DNA from: Pegoplata infirma
Taxonomy: Eukaryota > Arthropoda > Insecta > Diptera > Anthomyiidae
Length of the DNA stretch: 64,000 nucleotides
Direction: 5' to 3'
Assembly (NCBI GenBank): GCA_963921195.1
Contig: OY992538.1
Span: 11,246,330-11,310,329, forward strand
The notes below the pieces were generated by a model. It was not told the origin of the DNA and did not search any database. It worked only from the letters and a program-made list of their open reading frames with translations. Positions 19,252 through 30,536 of the stretch are shown in pieces (the stretch's first letter is position 1; each line of letters opens with the position of its first letter). The translations under genes were made by a program, and so were the position numbers.

Positions 19252-21672
19252 ATTTTCGGCTGTGCCGAATATTTTATACCCTCCAAAATGTATTTAAAAA
19301 AATTGTCAGGGGGGGGGGTGATGGTGGGGACATTGGGAACACCTTCCCATCCCGATAAATATACCAAATGTTTAATTTATTTAACAAAAATACTAAAAAA
19401 AAAAAATTGTAAAAAAAGTGTATTTTTCAGAGGTTGGTTCAGTTCTTCAAAGGGCAACTTTTTTCCACCTGGGCCGATTTTGCCCATTTACGAACTTAAC
19501 ATATAACATATTCGTGCCTAGGCTTATCTCTTTTATTTTGGACTGCATCGTGCCATCTACAGACAGACGGACGGACAAACGGACATTCACAGAATGTCTT
19601 AGAATCGATCATGGATCAATAATATATATGGGGCATTCCATGTCAAATCGGACACTTTGAAAAAATTTTTTTTTAGATTTTTCTAATTTGTTAACAGTTT
19701 TTAGTACCCTTCGAAAACTCCTTCGTGGCAAATTTTCAGATTTTTTTGATGACCCGTTTAAAAGATATCGATTTTTCAAAAATTGGTAGTTTGTTCCTTT
19801 ACTCAAACTTCTTTTACTCATAACTTCTTCAATAATGGTCCAAATTTAATTTTTTTTTTCAAAATTTTTGTTTTTTTACGTACTTTAAAAAAAAAACAAT
19901 CCCAAAAAATTCTTAAAAGCGCTCTAGTATGCGATTTTTAAGTTTTAAAATTTAAATCTCATTTTTGAAAATGTTTGTACTCTTCGAATTTTTTGAAATT
20001 TTTTTGTATAAAACTTCTATCAATTCTACAAATTTTTTGCCCAGGAGGATTGTGGGATAACGATTATTACTATTTTTTTAAATTTTTTGAAAAAATTTAA
20101 TTGCAATTTTCCAATTTTAAAATCATTTCTACTGCTCCAATGGTGCGTCATAGAGGGGTCCTTTATAAGACCGACCCCCATTAATTTTTACGTCTTAAAA
20201 TTTCTTTGGAACAAACTAATACCGTATCTGCAATTTCTAAGGGGGCTACCACACAAAACTACATTTTTTAAAATTTGTTCCAACCGCTCTTACTGCCCTA
20301 ATAGTGCCCTTAGAGCAACAAAATCTATGACCGACCCACAATATTTTTTTAGTCCAAACATTTTCTCTGAACACACCTATCCTCTATCTTTAACTGTTAA
20401 GGCGGTCCCCATACAATTTTTTTTATCTTTTGTAAATTTGTTTTATTTAATCAGCTTCTACCGGTCCAATGGTGCGTCCGAGAGGGGTCATTAGTGAGAC
20501 TGACCCCCATTTATTTTTACCCTACAAAATTTTTTCAAAATATACCAACCCACCATCTCAACTCTTTAAGTGGGCTCCCATACAAAATTACATTTTTATA
20601 AAATTTGCTCCAACTGTTATTTGTATGGGAGCCTACTTAGGGAGTGAAGATAGTTCGTAGGTATGTTTTGAAAAGATTTTGTAGGGTAAAAATAAAAGGT
20701 GGTCGATCTCACTAATGACCCCTCTCGGACGCACCATTGGACCAGTAGAAGCTGATTAAATAAAACAAATTTACAAAAAATAAAAAAAAATTGTATGGGG
20801 ACCGCCTTAACAGTTAAAGATAGAGGGTAGGTGTGTTCAGAGAAAATGTTTGGACTAAAAAAATATTGTGGGTCGGTCATACATTTTGTTGCTCTAAGGG
20901 CACTATTAGGGCAGTTAGAGCGGTTGGAACAAATTTTAAAATATGTCGTTTTGTGTGGGAGCCCCCTTAGAAATTGGAGATAGGGTATTAGTTTGTTCCA
21001 AAGAAATGTTAAGACGTAAAAACTAATGGGGGTCGGACTTATAAAGGACCTATCTATGACGCACCATTGGAGCAGTAGAAATGATTTTAGGATTGGAAAA
21101 TTACAATAAAATTTTTTTAAAAAATTTTAAAAAATAGTAATAATCGTTATCCCACTATCCTCCTGGGCAAAAAATTTGTAGAATTGATAGAAGTTTTACA
21201 CAAAAAAATTTCAAAAAAATCGAAGAGTACAAACATTTTCAAAAATGAAATTTAAATTTTAAAACATAAAAATCGCATACTAGAGCGCTTTTAAGAATTT
21301 TTTGGGATTTTTTTTTTAAGTACGTAAAAAAACAAAAATTTTGAAAAAAAAAATTTTAAATTTGGACCATTATTGAAGAAGTTATGATTAAAAGAAGTTT
21401 GAGTAAAGGAACAAACTACCAATTTTTAAAAATTCTATATCTTTTGAACGGGTCATCAAAAAAATCTTAAAATTTGCCACGAAGGAGTTTTCGATGGGTA
21501 CTAAAAACGGTAAACAAATTGCGAAAATCTAAAAAAAACGTTTTTCAAAGTGTCCGATTTCACATGGAATGCCTTATATACTTTATAGGGCCCCCGACCA
21601 ATATTTCGATGCGTTACAAACGGAATGACAAAGTGAGTATACCCCATACTGTGGTTGGAGGGTATAAAAATA
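19252..21672 (+). mobile_element. mini-me-like element, subfamily C, interrupted
   Basis: The left part runs from the palindrome TTCGGCTGTGCCGAA through ATACCCTCC and a GACGGACGGAC tract (19563-19583). The right part (21575-21672) has GGGCCCCCGACC, ATTTCGATGCGTTACAAACG and GGTTGGAGGGTATAAAAA. The terminal AACAAGTA of the family is missing at the left junction, so some host or element bases were lost. The 1.94-kb palindrome sits at the TATATA tract. Confidence 0.75.
19631..21574. mobile_element. 1.94-kb near-perfect foldback element
   Basis: The left end GGGCATTCCATGTCAAATCGG is mirrored by CCGATTTCACATGGAATGCC on the right. The arms of about 960 bp pair almost throughout (for example TGGTGCGTCCGAGAGGGGTC with GACCCCTCTCGGACGCACCA), with the centre near 20605. 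The open frames in the two arms are copies of each other and do not look like protein. A left-arm copy is at 26946-27785 and an inner piece is at 29470-30336. Any read-through transcript would form a very long hairpin. Confidence 0.85.
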
Positions 21673-21765
21673 CCTACGAAAACATTAAAAATTAATGATT
21701 TCGTAGGCTATTTTGACAATTTTTCTATTGAATTTTATTTTTAGAAATTTTTCAAAAAAAATTTT

Positions 21766-21830
21766 GGGGAATCGATCCCGCAATCAACTACATTCTGGCC
21801 AGACACTCTACCTATCGTGCCAAAGTCACT
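21766..21830 (-). promoter_or_regulatory. tRNA-like Pol III promoter module in T2
   Basis: Reverse complement of the module at 13372-13432. The B box GGATCGATTCC is intact; the A box TGGCACGATAGG has one change. Confidence 0.7.
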
Positions 21831-22188
21831 TGATACAAACATGTTTTTATATTTCTATAAATATTTTTTTTTTTCTACAAAAAAATAACCCACACAAGTA
21901 GGTTTTTCTTTTTTTACGCCAACAATTAAAAAAAATAACGTACACAAATCATTAAAAATTAAAGAAGAATCACTTATTTTGGCTAACAGCACAAAAATAA
22001 AAGACTTTAAAAATTGAATGCTAATGAAAGTCTTTATTTTTTATGTTGTTATTTTTGAAACAAAGAACAGAAATAGTCATTTAAAAAACTGATCATTGAA
22101 TAAAGGTTTTTTTCTTTAAAAAACGACAAAACGTAAAACGTTTTAAATAAACAAAAACCAGTTAATGGAATAATTTTTTTAATGTGTA

Positions 22189-22437
22189 TGCAAATCTCAT
22201 TTGATTAGTCGCTTTAACCGTTGGAGCCCTAAGGGTTAATGCGACTGACCAAAATGAAATTCTGCATTTTAAAAGTAATATTTAAGCCTTACCCTCGACT
22301 ATTTAAAAAGTCGCCATCACATCGGGTTCATCCACTATTAGTTTCTAAAAATACACAAAACGGCGATTTTTTTTAACTTTGACCTCAATTTTTTCAAAAT
22401 TGAGGTCCAGCAGAACTATTGGAATCAAGTGTATAAG
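22189..22437. other. Unique sequence left of the hAT-like MITE
   Basis: A short hairpin, GACCTCAATTTT/AAAATTGAGGTC, lies at 22382-22409. Nothing else was recognised. Confidence 0.4.
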
Positions 22438-22445
22438 GTTGCTTC

Positions 22446-23464
22446 TAGAGTTTTTCTTTTCCCGGACTTTTTCATTTCCCGGGAAAGCGGGATTCATTTT
22501 TAAATTTCCCGGGATCCCGGGAATTCCCGCACAAACTAAAAACCCAAATTTTTTGTAAAAAAAATATATAAAAACCTTATGAATGGGATTACACTATTTA
22601 TAATGTTTAATAACACCATAAAAATCTTCTTCATTACCTTTAAAAAAAAATTAAGGTTCGAGAAAAAGAACAATTTTTGTTACATAGTTTTTATAAAAAA
22701 CGGCTAAATAAGACTTCTAAAAGTATTTTTAACGGAATATGTTATTTCACACCGCTTTATCTGTGTTAATAATAAAAATTAATTATTTATTCTAATTAAT
22801 TTCAGTTCATTTTTACAATTGGTTCTTAACGCTGTGCCTCTAAAACACAATGAAACTGATTCAGAGGAATTTCTCAATTATGTCTCTGCAACTGAATGAA
22901 ATTATTTCAGAGAAATTAAATTATCAGAAAATTTACCACATAAAAGTTATTTAAAAAATTTAAAAATGTTGGTTTCTAAAAGAAAACCCCGTTAATTGCA
23001 GAGTCATTCTTTGAACAGATTTTATACTGATTTAAAACGAATCATGTCCAGAGACATAAATATTTTTTATAGAAACAAATAATCATACTGCAAATTTTTC
23101 TAATGCAGGTCTCAGAAAGAAAATTTCTCAGCTTCTGAAAAAAAGTATCAGGTTCTGATAATTATATCCTATCGAAGATTTAGATATTGTGAGACTTTTT
23201 TAATTTCGTAAGTCTCAGATTTTTTAAAATTTTTTAGTTAGAAGGTCTCTCTTGGAATAATTTTGGGCCCTCCTGGTTCCTGCGTACGTTTCTGCCATCA
23301 ATTATCAAGAATTTTAACAAAATCTCTAAAAAATCACATAAAAAATAATCAATAAAAGTCGAAAAATCAACAATTTCAAAGGAACGAAAATTCCCGGGAA
23401 TTCCCGCTCTTTTTCCCGGGATTTCGGGATCGAAAATTTACGGGAATTCCCGTGAAAAACTCTA
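22446..23464. mobile_element. hAT-like MITE with CCCGGGAATTCCCG arrays
   Basis: A 1,019-bp element begins TAGAGTTTTTC and ends GAAAAACTCTA, with the identical 8-bp flanks GTTGCTTC at 22438-22445 and 23465-23472. An 8-bp duplication plus a YARNG-type end is diagnostic of hAT-type insertion. Both subterminal zones carry CCCGGGA/GGGAATTCCCG repeats. The middle is AT-rich with AGTCTCAGA motifs. No transposase frame, so it must be moved in trans. Confidence 0.88.
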
Positions 23465-23725
23465 GTTGCTTCCCAATCGCATTTTCGATGTTTAGTAGTG
23501 TTATTTATGTTAGCGATTTTTGATTTTTTCTTAAGTTTAAAAATTTTTCCGAAATTTTGACAATAGTAGACCCGCGGAAAGTCTTACTGACTATGACACT
23601 GACGTAATGCCAACAAATTGTTGAATATTCATGAATTGTTGCTACATAAAGCGGCTTCACATAAATAACCTACTCATACTTATTCATACAATTATTATTT
23701 TGATAAAATAACAACAAGAACAAAA

Positions 23726-24408
23726 AAAACAAGTAGGAGTGTTAAATTCGGCTGTGCCGAATCTTTTATACCCTCCAACACGTTTAAAATTAAAAAAAAA
23801 AATTGCAGGGGCGTCTTTTCTTGGTGGGGGGGGGTCGGCATAGTTGGTGGGGGACACCTGTTCCCCCGCTATATATGTTTACAAATTATTTGTTTATGAT
23901 ATTTACGCTTAAATAATAAATTTGTATTGTTATTTTTAATTAATTTCTATAACCACGCCCCCAAAGGAGGGCGGCCTAAAAAAAATCGAATTTTCTGACC
24001 CCCTTGGTCCAAGCGCAGGTATATGAACATAATATGACATACAAATGTTACAATTGTTGAGCAAAAATTAAAAAAAACTCGTAAAAATATCGTATTTTTC
24101 AGGGGTCGTTTTAGTTCTTCAAGGGGGAACTTTTTTCCCCCTGGTCCGATTTTGCCCATCTTCGAACTTAACCTTACCAGTAAAATAAGAGATATTCTTG
24201 CCCAATTTCAAGGGTCTAGCTGTTTTGGTTTGGACTGCATCGTTATTTCTACAGACGGACGGACGGACGGACATCGCTAGAATGTCTTAGATTCTATCAT
24301 GGATCAATATTATATATACTTTGTGGGGTCCCCGAACGATATTTCGATGTGTTACACACGGAATGACAAAGTGAGTATACCCCCATACTGTGGTTGGAGG
24401 GTATAAAA
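23726..24408 (+). mobile_element. mini-me-like element, subfamily C
   Basis: Complete: AACAAGTAGGAGTGTTAAAT, palindrome TTCGGCTGTGCCGAA, G-rich GGTGGGGGGGGGTCGG, an ACGGACGGACGGACGGAC run (24253-24272), TATATATACTTTGTGGGG, ATTTCGATGTGTTACACACG and a GGTTGGAGGGTATAAAAAT end. Near-identical to 28228-28910. The short open frames are chance. Confidence 0.8.
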
Positions 24409-26239
24409 ATGAATTACAAAAGAAGTGTAATAAAATATGTATCATGTAAAGTCATCGTTACACATATGTATGGTACAGTATGTGGGCATACTATTAGAAA
24501 GCTAAAATATAAAAGTATGAAAAAGAACTAAAAAAATACAGTTTTCTCCTGCCCATTGAGTATTCCCGAAATATATGTTTGGGTTTCTAAAAAATACGTG
24601 TCCCTTAAATTTGTTTTGCCTTACAGGGGTTTTTCATGAAGATTGAAGCGGTGTGTCACAAAAAAATACTTTTATAAACTCAAGACCATTTGAGAAAACA
24701 CACTTAAGAACTTATTGTAGTTACTACATGATGGTCATTTGTGTAGATCATAGTAGTTGTTGTTTTCAACTACAATTTCAGTTGTTTTTGTATGAAAAAT
24801 CTCAAACAACTATTATTTGTAGTCGTTTTAAAAAATAAATGCAAAAAATACTACATTTTAGTAACGTTGTTTTATTTAATTGTTTTTAGTCCTTAAAATT
24901 TTTTTTTATAATTTTCTATAAATTTTTACAAAAACGGATGTGTTGAACGAGTGTGAAGTGTCAGATGCAGAAGGAATTATTACCAAACAATTGTAACCGT
25001 TTTTGGCATTTAGAAACAACTGTAATTTTAAGTTCTTTTTACCGTTTTTTTTTTAGTTGTTAATCAATAGTTAAAAAAACAAAAATTGTTGGTTGATTTT
25101 ACCGTAAAATGTAGTAGACGCATAAACATCAACAAATTTATTTGTTTAAACTGTCGTTTGTGGTCATCATTTGAGTGCACTCTCTATGAACGTCATAATA
25201 ATGGTATTTAATTTAGCTTTCCAATATCGTAAGACCAACACTGTTTAAAACTTCTATGTCCTACAATATTATGTTTAACACGTTTCTTAAAGGCGTGAGT
25301 GAGTAACAATCTTTTATCAAATTGAGTTGGGGGTTGAAACGTGGTCACAAAACTTTTGATTTTTTTTTTTTTTTCAAAATAAAAAGGAGTTAAAAGAGCA
25401 AGTGTTGCATATTTTTAATATTAAATGAAAGAAAACAAAAAAAAAAACAGTAAAAACCACTGCTAAACATGCATACTAAAAAAACCAAAACAAGTACATG
25501 ATTTCGAAAATAACAAAAAAATATTTTAAAACTCAAAAGATTGTTTACAAGGGGGGGGGGGGGGGAGGGGGACAAAAGTGTACTAAACAAATGACTATAC
25601 AAATTGCATCGAGAGCGGGCCAAGTAAAGAAAAATGTTTTTGAACATGAAAATAATGTTGGCATTAAGTTGGCTACGTGCCAAAAACTACTTTACAATAT
25701 TACAAACAAAAAAAAAAAAACAGAAAAATATTCAAAAAAAATAACACAATTTTACTATGATGAATAATTGAAAATATGTAGAATACATTTTGTTTTTGTT
25801 GCTATTGCAATCAAATTTTCTTTTGTACTCATACTCATCGTCATCATCAACATTATCATCATCATCGTTGTGCCTCCCTCGTATTCCCTATTTTATGTAA
25901 ATATTTATTAAAATTTTTATGGAATATTAAATGCAAATACTCAGTCATTCCTAATAAGCGAGGGTAGTATGAAAATTTTGGAAAAAAATAATCAAAAATA
26001 CCCGACACACTTTCCGGCTTTTTGTTATATTCTCAATTTATGGTAACAACACATGATATCAATTTATGGTAACATAAAGTAGTAAGGGAAGTATTCAAAT
26101 AGGCGTAGTCAGATAAATTCCACGCCTACTTCTAATGCGAGCTTAAGTTAATTTTTTTAATAATTGCATTAATACAGAGATTTTAATTTTCAAAGTCAAC
26201 TTGACTTTGAAAAGTTTACAAAGAAAAAAGACTAAAAGA
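24409..26239. other. Unique AT-rich stretch with simple repeats
   Basis: It holds a run of 15 G then AGGGG (25551-25570), a possible G-quadruplex; TCATCATCA trinucleotide repeats at 25835-25867; GTTGTTTCAACTAC-type palindromes around 24740-24830; and long A runs. Open frames on both strands around 25390-25767 overlap each other and follow low-complexity sequence. I see no gene. Confidence 0.45.
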
Positions 26240-26945
26240 AAAACAAGTAGAAAAGTTAAATTCGACTTGGCCGAATCTATGAATGATGCCCTTTTTAAAG
26301 AATGGCAAAATTTTCTAACGTAAACAAAATGAACAATTTTGATTAGAAATATTTTATTTTGAATAAAAAACTTTTTTTTTTGTCATTTTTGTAAAAAAAA
26401 GAAAAAGTATTTTTTTTTTTTCGAGTGTAAAATTTTTTTCGAGCGTAAATTTTTTTAGTGAAAAAATATTTTTGAGTGACAAAGATACTTTTTAAAGTAG
26501 TTTTGTGGCTTTCCAATGGTTTTAAAGCTTGTTTTTAAGGCTCGGTTTTTTCAGCACGTGAATTTAAGGTGAAGCAAACTGAAATTTACGGTTTTGCTAA
26601 AACTTTTTGAACCACCAGACCGATTTGGCGGAAATTCAATATGAACTAGGCCAGGGGAACGACAAATATATATGCCAAGCTTGAGCATCCTCAGAATTGT
26701 GTTTAGAAAGTTATCGTGTTTTTTTATCTCGTTAATTCTCGAAAAACCTTTGCCGAAATTCACTCTTTTGCTCATAACTTTTGAACCACTAGACCGATTT
26801 CGCTAGATTCGCTGGAACAACCTGACCAGGTAAATTCCCAACATGTCTGTCAAACTTCAGAAGCCTCTGTAGCGTGTTTTCAACAGACAGACGGACGGAC
26901 ATCGCTAGATCGTCTTAGAATCGAACGAGAATCATCAATATATAT
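26240..26945 (+). mobile_element. mini-me-like element, subfamily B, right part replaced
   Basis: It begins AAACAAGTAGAAAAGTTAAA with the palindrome TTCGACTTGGCCGAA, then poly-T plus CGAGTGTAAAA tandem bits, two copies of CTTTTGAACCACTAGACCG-like phrase, and an ACAGACAGACGGACGGACATC run. At its TATATA tract it passes into the GGCCATTCCATGTC foldback at 26946. The true right end is missing. Confidence 0.75.
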
Positions 26946-27785
26946 GGGCCATTCCATGTCAAATCGGACACTTTGAAATTTTTTTTTTTAGATTTTCCCA
27001 ATTTGCTTACAGTTTCTAGTACCCTTCGAAAACTCCTTCGTAGTTAAATTTTCAGATTTTTTTGATGACCCGTTCAAAAGATATCGAATTTTTAAAAATT
27101 GGTAGTTTGTTCCTTTACTCAAACTTCTTTTACTCATAACTTCTTCAATAATGGTCCAAATTTCAATTTTGTTTTTTCAAAATTTTTATTTTTTTACGTA
27201 CTTTTGAAAAAAATACCAAAAAATTCTTAAAAGCGCTCTAGTATGCGATTTTTAAGTTTAAAAATTTAAATCTCATTTTTGAAAATGTTTCTACTCATCG
27301 ATTTTTTTGAAATTTTTTTGTGTAAAACTTTTATCGATTCTACAAATTTTTTGCCCAGGAGGATCGTGGGATAACGATTATTACTATTTTTTTAAATTTT
27401 ATTGTAATTTTCCAATCTTAAAATCATTTCTACTGCTCCAATGGTGCGTCATAGAAGGGTCATTTATAAGACCCCCATTAAATTGTTGGTCTTAACATTT
27501 CTTTGGAACAAACTAATACCCTATCTCCAATTTCTAAGGGGGCTCCCACACAAAACGACATTTTTTAAAATTTGCTCCAACCGCTCTAACTGCCCTAAGA
27601 GTGCCCTTAGAGCAAAAAAATGTATGACCGACCCACAATATTTTTTTAGTCCAAACATTTTTTTTATTTTATGTAACTTTGTTTTAATCAGCTTCTATCA
27701 GTCCAATGGTTCGTCCGAGAGGAATCATTGGTGAGATCGACCCCCATTTATTTTTACCCTCAAACATGTTTGTAAAACATACTTA
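26946..27785 (+). mobile_element. Left-arm copy of the 1.94-kb foldback
   Basis: Aligns in order with 19631-20560: TTCCATGTCAAATCGGACAC, CCTTCGAAAACTCCTTCG, GTGCGTCATAGA, TGCCCTAAGAGTGCCC and TGGTTCGTCCGAGAGG. About 70 bp is missing near 27660. The right arm is absent. Confidence 0.75.
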
Positions 27786-28227
27786 CGCCCCACATTGGTT
27801 GATGTTCATAGAACGAGCGGCTAAAAATAGAAGAAGTTGTCGAAGGACAATGAAACTTGGCACATAGGCATTTTTTGTTTGAATCAAGAAAAAAATGCAA
27901 AAATCAAAATGATCCGCCCACTTTTACGCCCACCTCCCATACAAATTGAAAATTAAATTTTGACCTACGGCATTGTTTTTTGGCACATATCATTTTTAAA
28001 CACTCAGAATCATTTTTGTGAAATTTGAAAAATATCCGCCCACTTTTACGCCCACTTCCCATACAACTTGTATTAAAAAAGTGGCATAACTCCCTTGATT
28101 TTTAATGTATCAACTAAATTTTTACAAAAAATAAATATTGTAATTGTAGAATGGGCTCCTGAAAATATATACCGGATCCGCCCACTTTTACGCCCACCTC
28201 CCATAGAAAAAAAAAACAAATAGAAAC
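27786..28227 (+). repeat. Tandem array with CCGCCCACTTTTACGCCCAC blocks
   Basis: Three degenerate units of 130-150 bp, each containing CCGCCCACTTTTACGCCCAC, then CTCCCATACAA or CTTCCCATACAA or CTCCCATAGAA. The block is the complement of the GGGCG block in the array at 7930-8890. Confidence 0.7.
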
Positions 28228-28910
28228 AAGTAAGAGTGTTAAATTCGGCTGTGCCGAATATTTTATACCCTCCAACACGTTTAAAATAAAAAAAAATCGC
28301 AAGGGCGACCATTTTTTTTGGTGGGGGGGGGTCGGCGGAGTTGGTGGGGAACACCTGTATCCCCGCTATATATGTTAACAAATTATTTGTTTATGATATT
28401 TACTCTTAAATAATAAATTTTTATCGGTATTTTTAATTAATTTCTATAACCACGCCCCAAAAAAAATCGAATTTTTTTTGGAAAAAATCTAATTTTCTAA
28501 CCCCCTTGGTCCAAGCGCAGGTCTATGAACATAATATGGCATACTAATGTTACATTTGTTGAGCAAAAATTAAAAAAAAACTCGTTAAAATATCATATTT
28601 TTCAGGGGTCGTTTTAGTTCTTCAAGGGGGAACTTTTTTCCCTCTGTTCCGATTTTTCCCATCTTCGAACTTAACCTTAACAGTAACATAAGAGATATTC
28701 TTGCCCAATTTCAGGGGTCTAGCTCTTTTTGTTTGGACTGCGTCGTTATTTCTACAGACGGACGGACGGACGGACATCGCTAGAATGTCTTAGATTCTAT
28801 AATGGATCAATATTATATATACTTTGTGGGGTCCCCGACCGTTATTTCGATGTGTTACACACGGAATGACAAAGTGAGTATACCCCCATACTGTGCTTGG
28901 AGGGTATAAA
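28228..28910 (+). mobile_element. mini-me-like element, subfamily C, second full copy
   Basis: Same order and ends as 23726-24408 (AACAAGTAAGAGTGTTAAAT, TTCGGCTGTGCCGAA, ACGGACGGACGGACGGAC at 28757-28774, GCTTGGAGGGTATAAAAAT). Confidence 0.8.
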
Positions 28911-29469
28911 AATCAGAGTTTCTGAAGCATGAACGAAAATTCATGTTTTGTTACTTTATTATTTTATAGTTCTTACTGTTTTTTTTTTTAATGAGCAGGT
29001 ATGAGCAGCTGAATTTTTTTTAACTTTTAGCTGAGACTTCAAGCTGCAATTTGACATCTTTCGTTAAACAGCGCTCCACAGCGCTAAAAAGATGCAGTCC
29101 ACTGAAGTTGATGAACATTGAAATTTTGATGTTGTTTATACTTTGTTCTACGAAATTTTTTATATGGCACTTTTTACAACTTTTTTTAATGCAAATCTCA
29201 TCCATGACAATTGTCATTTACGAAAATATACAACAAAGTCAAATGATAAGTTTACTTTGATTGTAACAAAAGATTTAATATACAGTAAATTTGCATGCCA
29301 TTTTAAACAAGCGAACATATATGAACTTTGAGCGTGTCTGTCCAAACAAATAATAAATATATCAGCCTAATATTACGGAATCATAATATTCAGATTTCTG
29401 ACAACAAAATACCAAAAAATTATCCAAATCGGCGAATATGAAAAAAATTAATTTCGGTCACTCTTCATA
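28911..29469. other. Unique sequence, no gene supported
   Basis: Overlapping short frames at 29020-29331 on both strands lack splice signals and family motifs. Confidence 0.4.
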
Positions 29470-30336
29470 GGGCGCGCCCTATCTCCACTTCCCAAGCAGA
29501 CTCCCACACAAATTTCAGTTGGAGCAAATTTTATAAAAATGTAATTTTGAATGAAAGCTCACTTAGGGAGTGGAGATAGGGCGTAGGTATGTTTTACAGA
29601 AATGTTGGAGGGTAAAAATAAATGGGGGTTAGTCTCACTCATGATCCCTCTCGGACGCACCCTTGGACCGGTAGAAGCTGATTAAATAAAACAAATTTAC
29701 AAAAAATAAAAAAAATTGTATGGGGACCGCCTTAATAGTTGAAGATAGAGGGTAGGTGTGTTCTAAGAAAATTTTAGGACTAGAGATGCGCGCGTGACAC
29801 GAATTTTTCGTGATTCACGTGACTCATGCGTGAATCACGCGTGATCGTGAGTGAAATTTATTTTTACTCACGTGATCGTGAGTGCACGTGATTATAAAAA
29901 ATAGTTTCGTGCGTGAGCGTGCGTGAGTATTTTTTTTTCGTGAGTTTGCGTGATTGTTTTGTGCAGTTTGAAACCGAAAACGAGTAAAAAAATCGTCATT
30001 ATATTGAACTTAGAGGGAAATTAATCCAAAATTGTGATTTTTATTATTGTTTTAAGGAAATTCAATACTTTTTGTGCAAGAAATCGAAAGAAGTAAAATA
30101 AAAATTAGCCAATTTTAATTTCGTGAGTCTTCCTGAGCGTGATTTTTTCGTGAGCGTGAGAAAAATTTTAGTTACTCACGTGAGCGTGCGTGAACGTGAG
30201 CAGAGAAAAGAATTTCATGCGTGAGCGTGCGTGATTAATATTTTTATTTCGTGAGCGTGAGCGTGCGTGAGTCAAAATTCACTCACGCGCCCATCACTAG
30301 TTAGGACTAAAAAAATATTGTAGGTCGGTCATACAT
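29470..30336. mobile_element. Inner fragment of the 1.94-kb foldback, interrupted by a hAT-like MITE
   Basis: CCCTATCTCCACTTCC is mirrored by GGAGTGGAGATAGGG, which marks the centre. The right arm follows 20650-20880 in order (GACCGGTAGAAGCTGATTAA, GGGGACCGCCTTAA, AAAAATATTGTAGGTCGGTC). The hAT-like insert at 29781-30299 splits it. Confidence 0.75.
29781..30299. mobile_element. hAT-like MITE with GTGAGCGTGCGTGA arrays
   Basis: A 519-bp element with ends TAGAGATGCGCGCGTGA and TCACGCGCCCATCACTA (near-perfect inverted repeats), flanked by 8-mers TTTAGGAC (29773-29780) and GTTAGGAC (30300-30307). The empty site survives as TGTTTGGACTAAAAAAAT near 20848 in another copy of the host foldback. Both subterminal zones carry many copies of GTGAGCGTG and CACGTGA; the middle 220 bp is AT-rich and unlike them. 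No transposase. Confidence 0.88.
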
Positions 30337-30339
30337 TTA

Positions 30340-30536
30340 ATTAATAGGAAAAAAGTCTTCGAATCCTAGACTTTTTCTATAAGAAAAAGGTCTCAGAATT
30401 TGCGACTTTTTCGAAAGGAAAAACTTCTTTCTGTTGGAAAAGAGTCTCTAAAATTTTAATCTTATTCTATTGGAAGGTCTCAGAATCTGAGACTTTTTCT
30501 TAGGGAAAATAATTTGCGAATTTTTCTATAAGCCCA
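30340..30536. repeat. AGTCTCAGAATCTGAGAC-type repeat block (left of the foldback)
   Basis: Degenerate copies of GGTCTCAGAATCTGAGAC with TTTTTCTATTGGAAAA spacers. The block resumes at 31100-31170 right of the foldback, and a longer array is at 57640-58740. Confidence 0.6.

Larger units (their letters stand above)
19120..22186 (-). mobile_element. CACTCAAAA-terminal MITE, copy T2, interrupted
   Basis: The left end CACTCAAAATATTTTG is preceded by TA (19118-19119); the right end TTTTTTAATGTG is followed by TA (22187-22188). The tRNA-like module is at 21766-21830 on the minus strand. The element is split at about 19251-21672 by a mini-me element, which is itself split by a 1.94-kb palindrome. Confidence 0.75.

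Noticed and set aside
19609..21695. Several open frames of 60-135 codons in the 1.94-kb foldback
   Set aside because: The frames in the two arms are mirror images of the same sequence, rich in Phe/Lys/Leu, with no start or splice context. They follow the palindrome, not a protein.
25390..25767. Opposed frames around the 15-G run
   Set aside because: They depend on the homopolymer and overlap on opposite strands. No coding signature.
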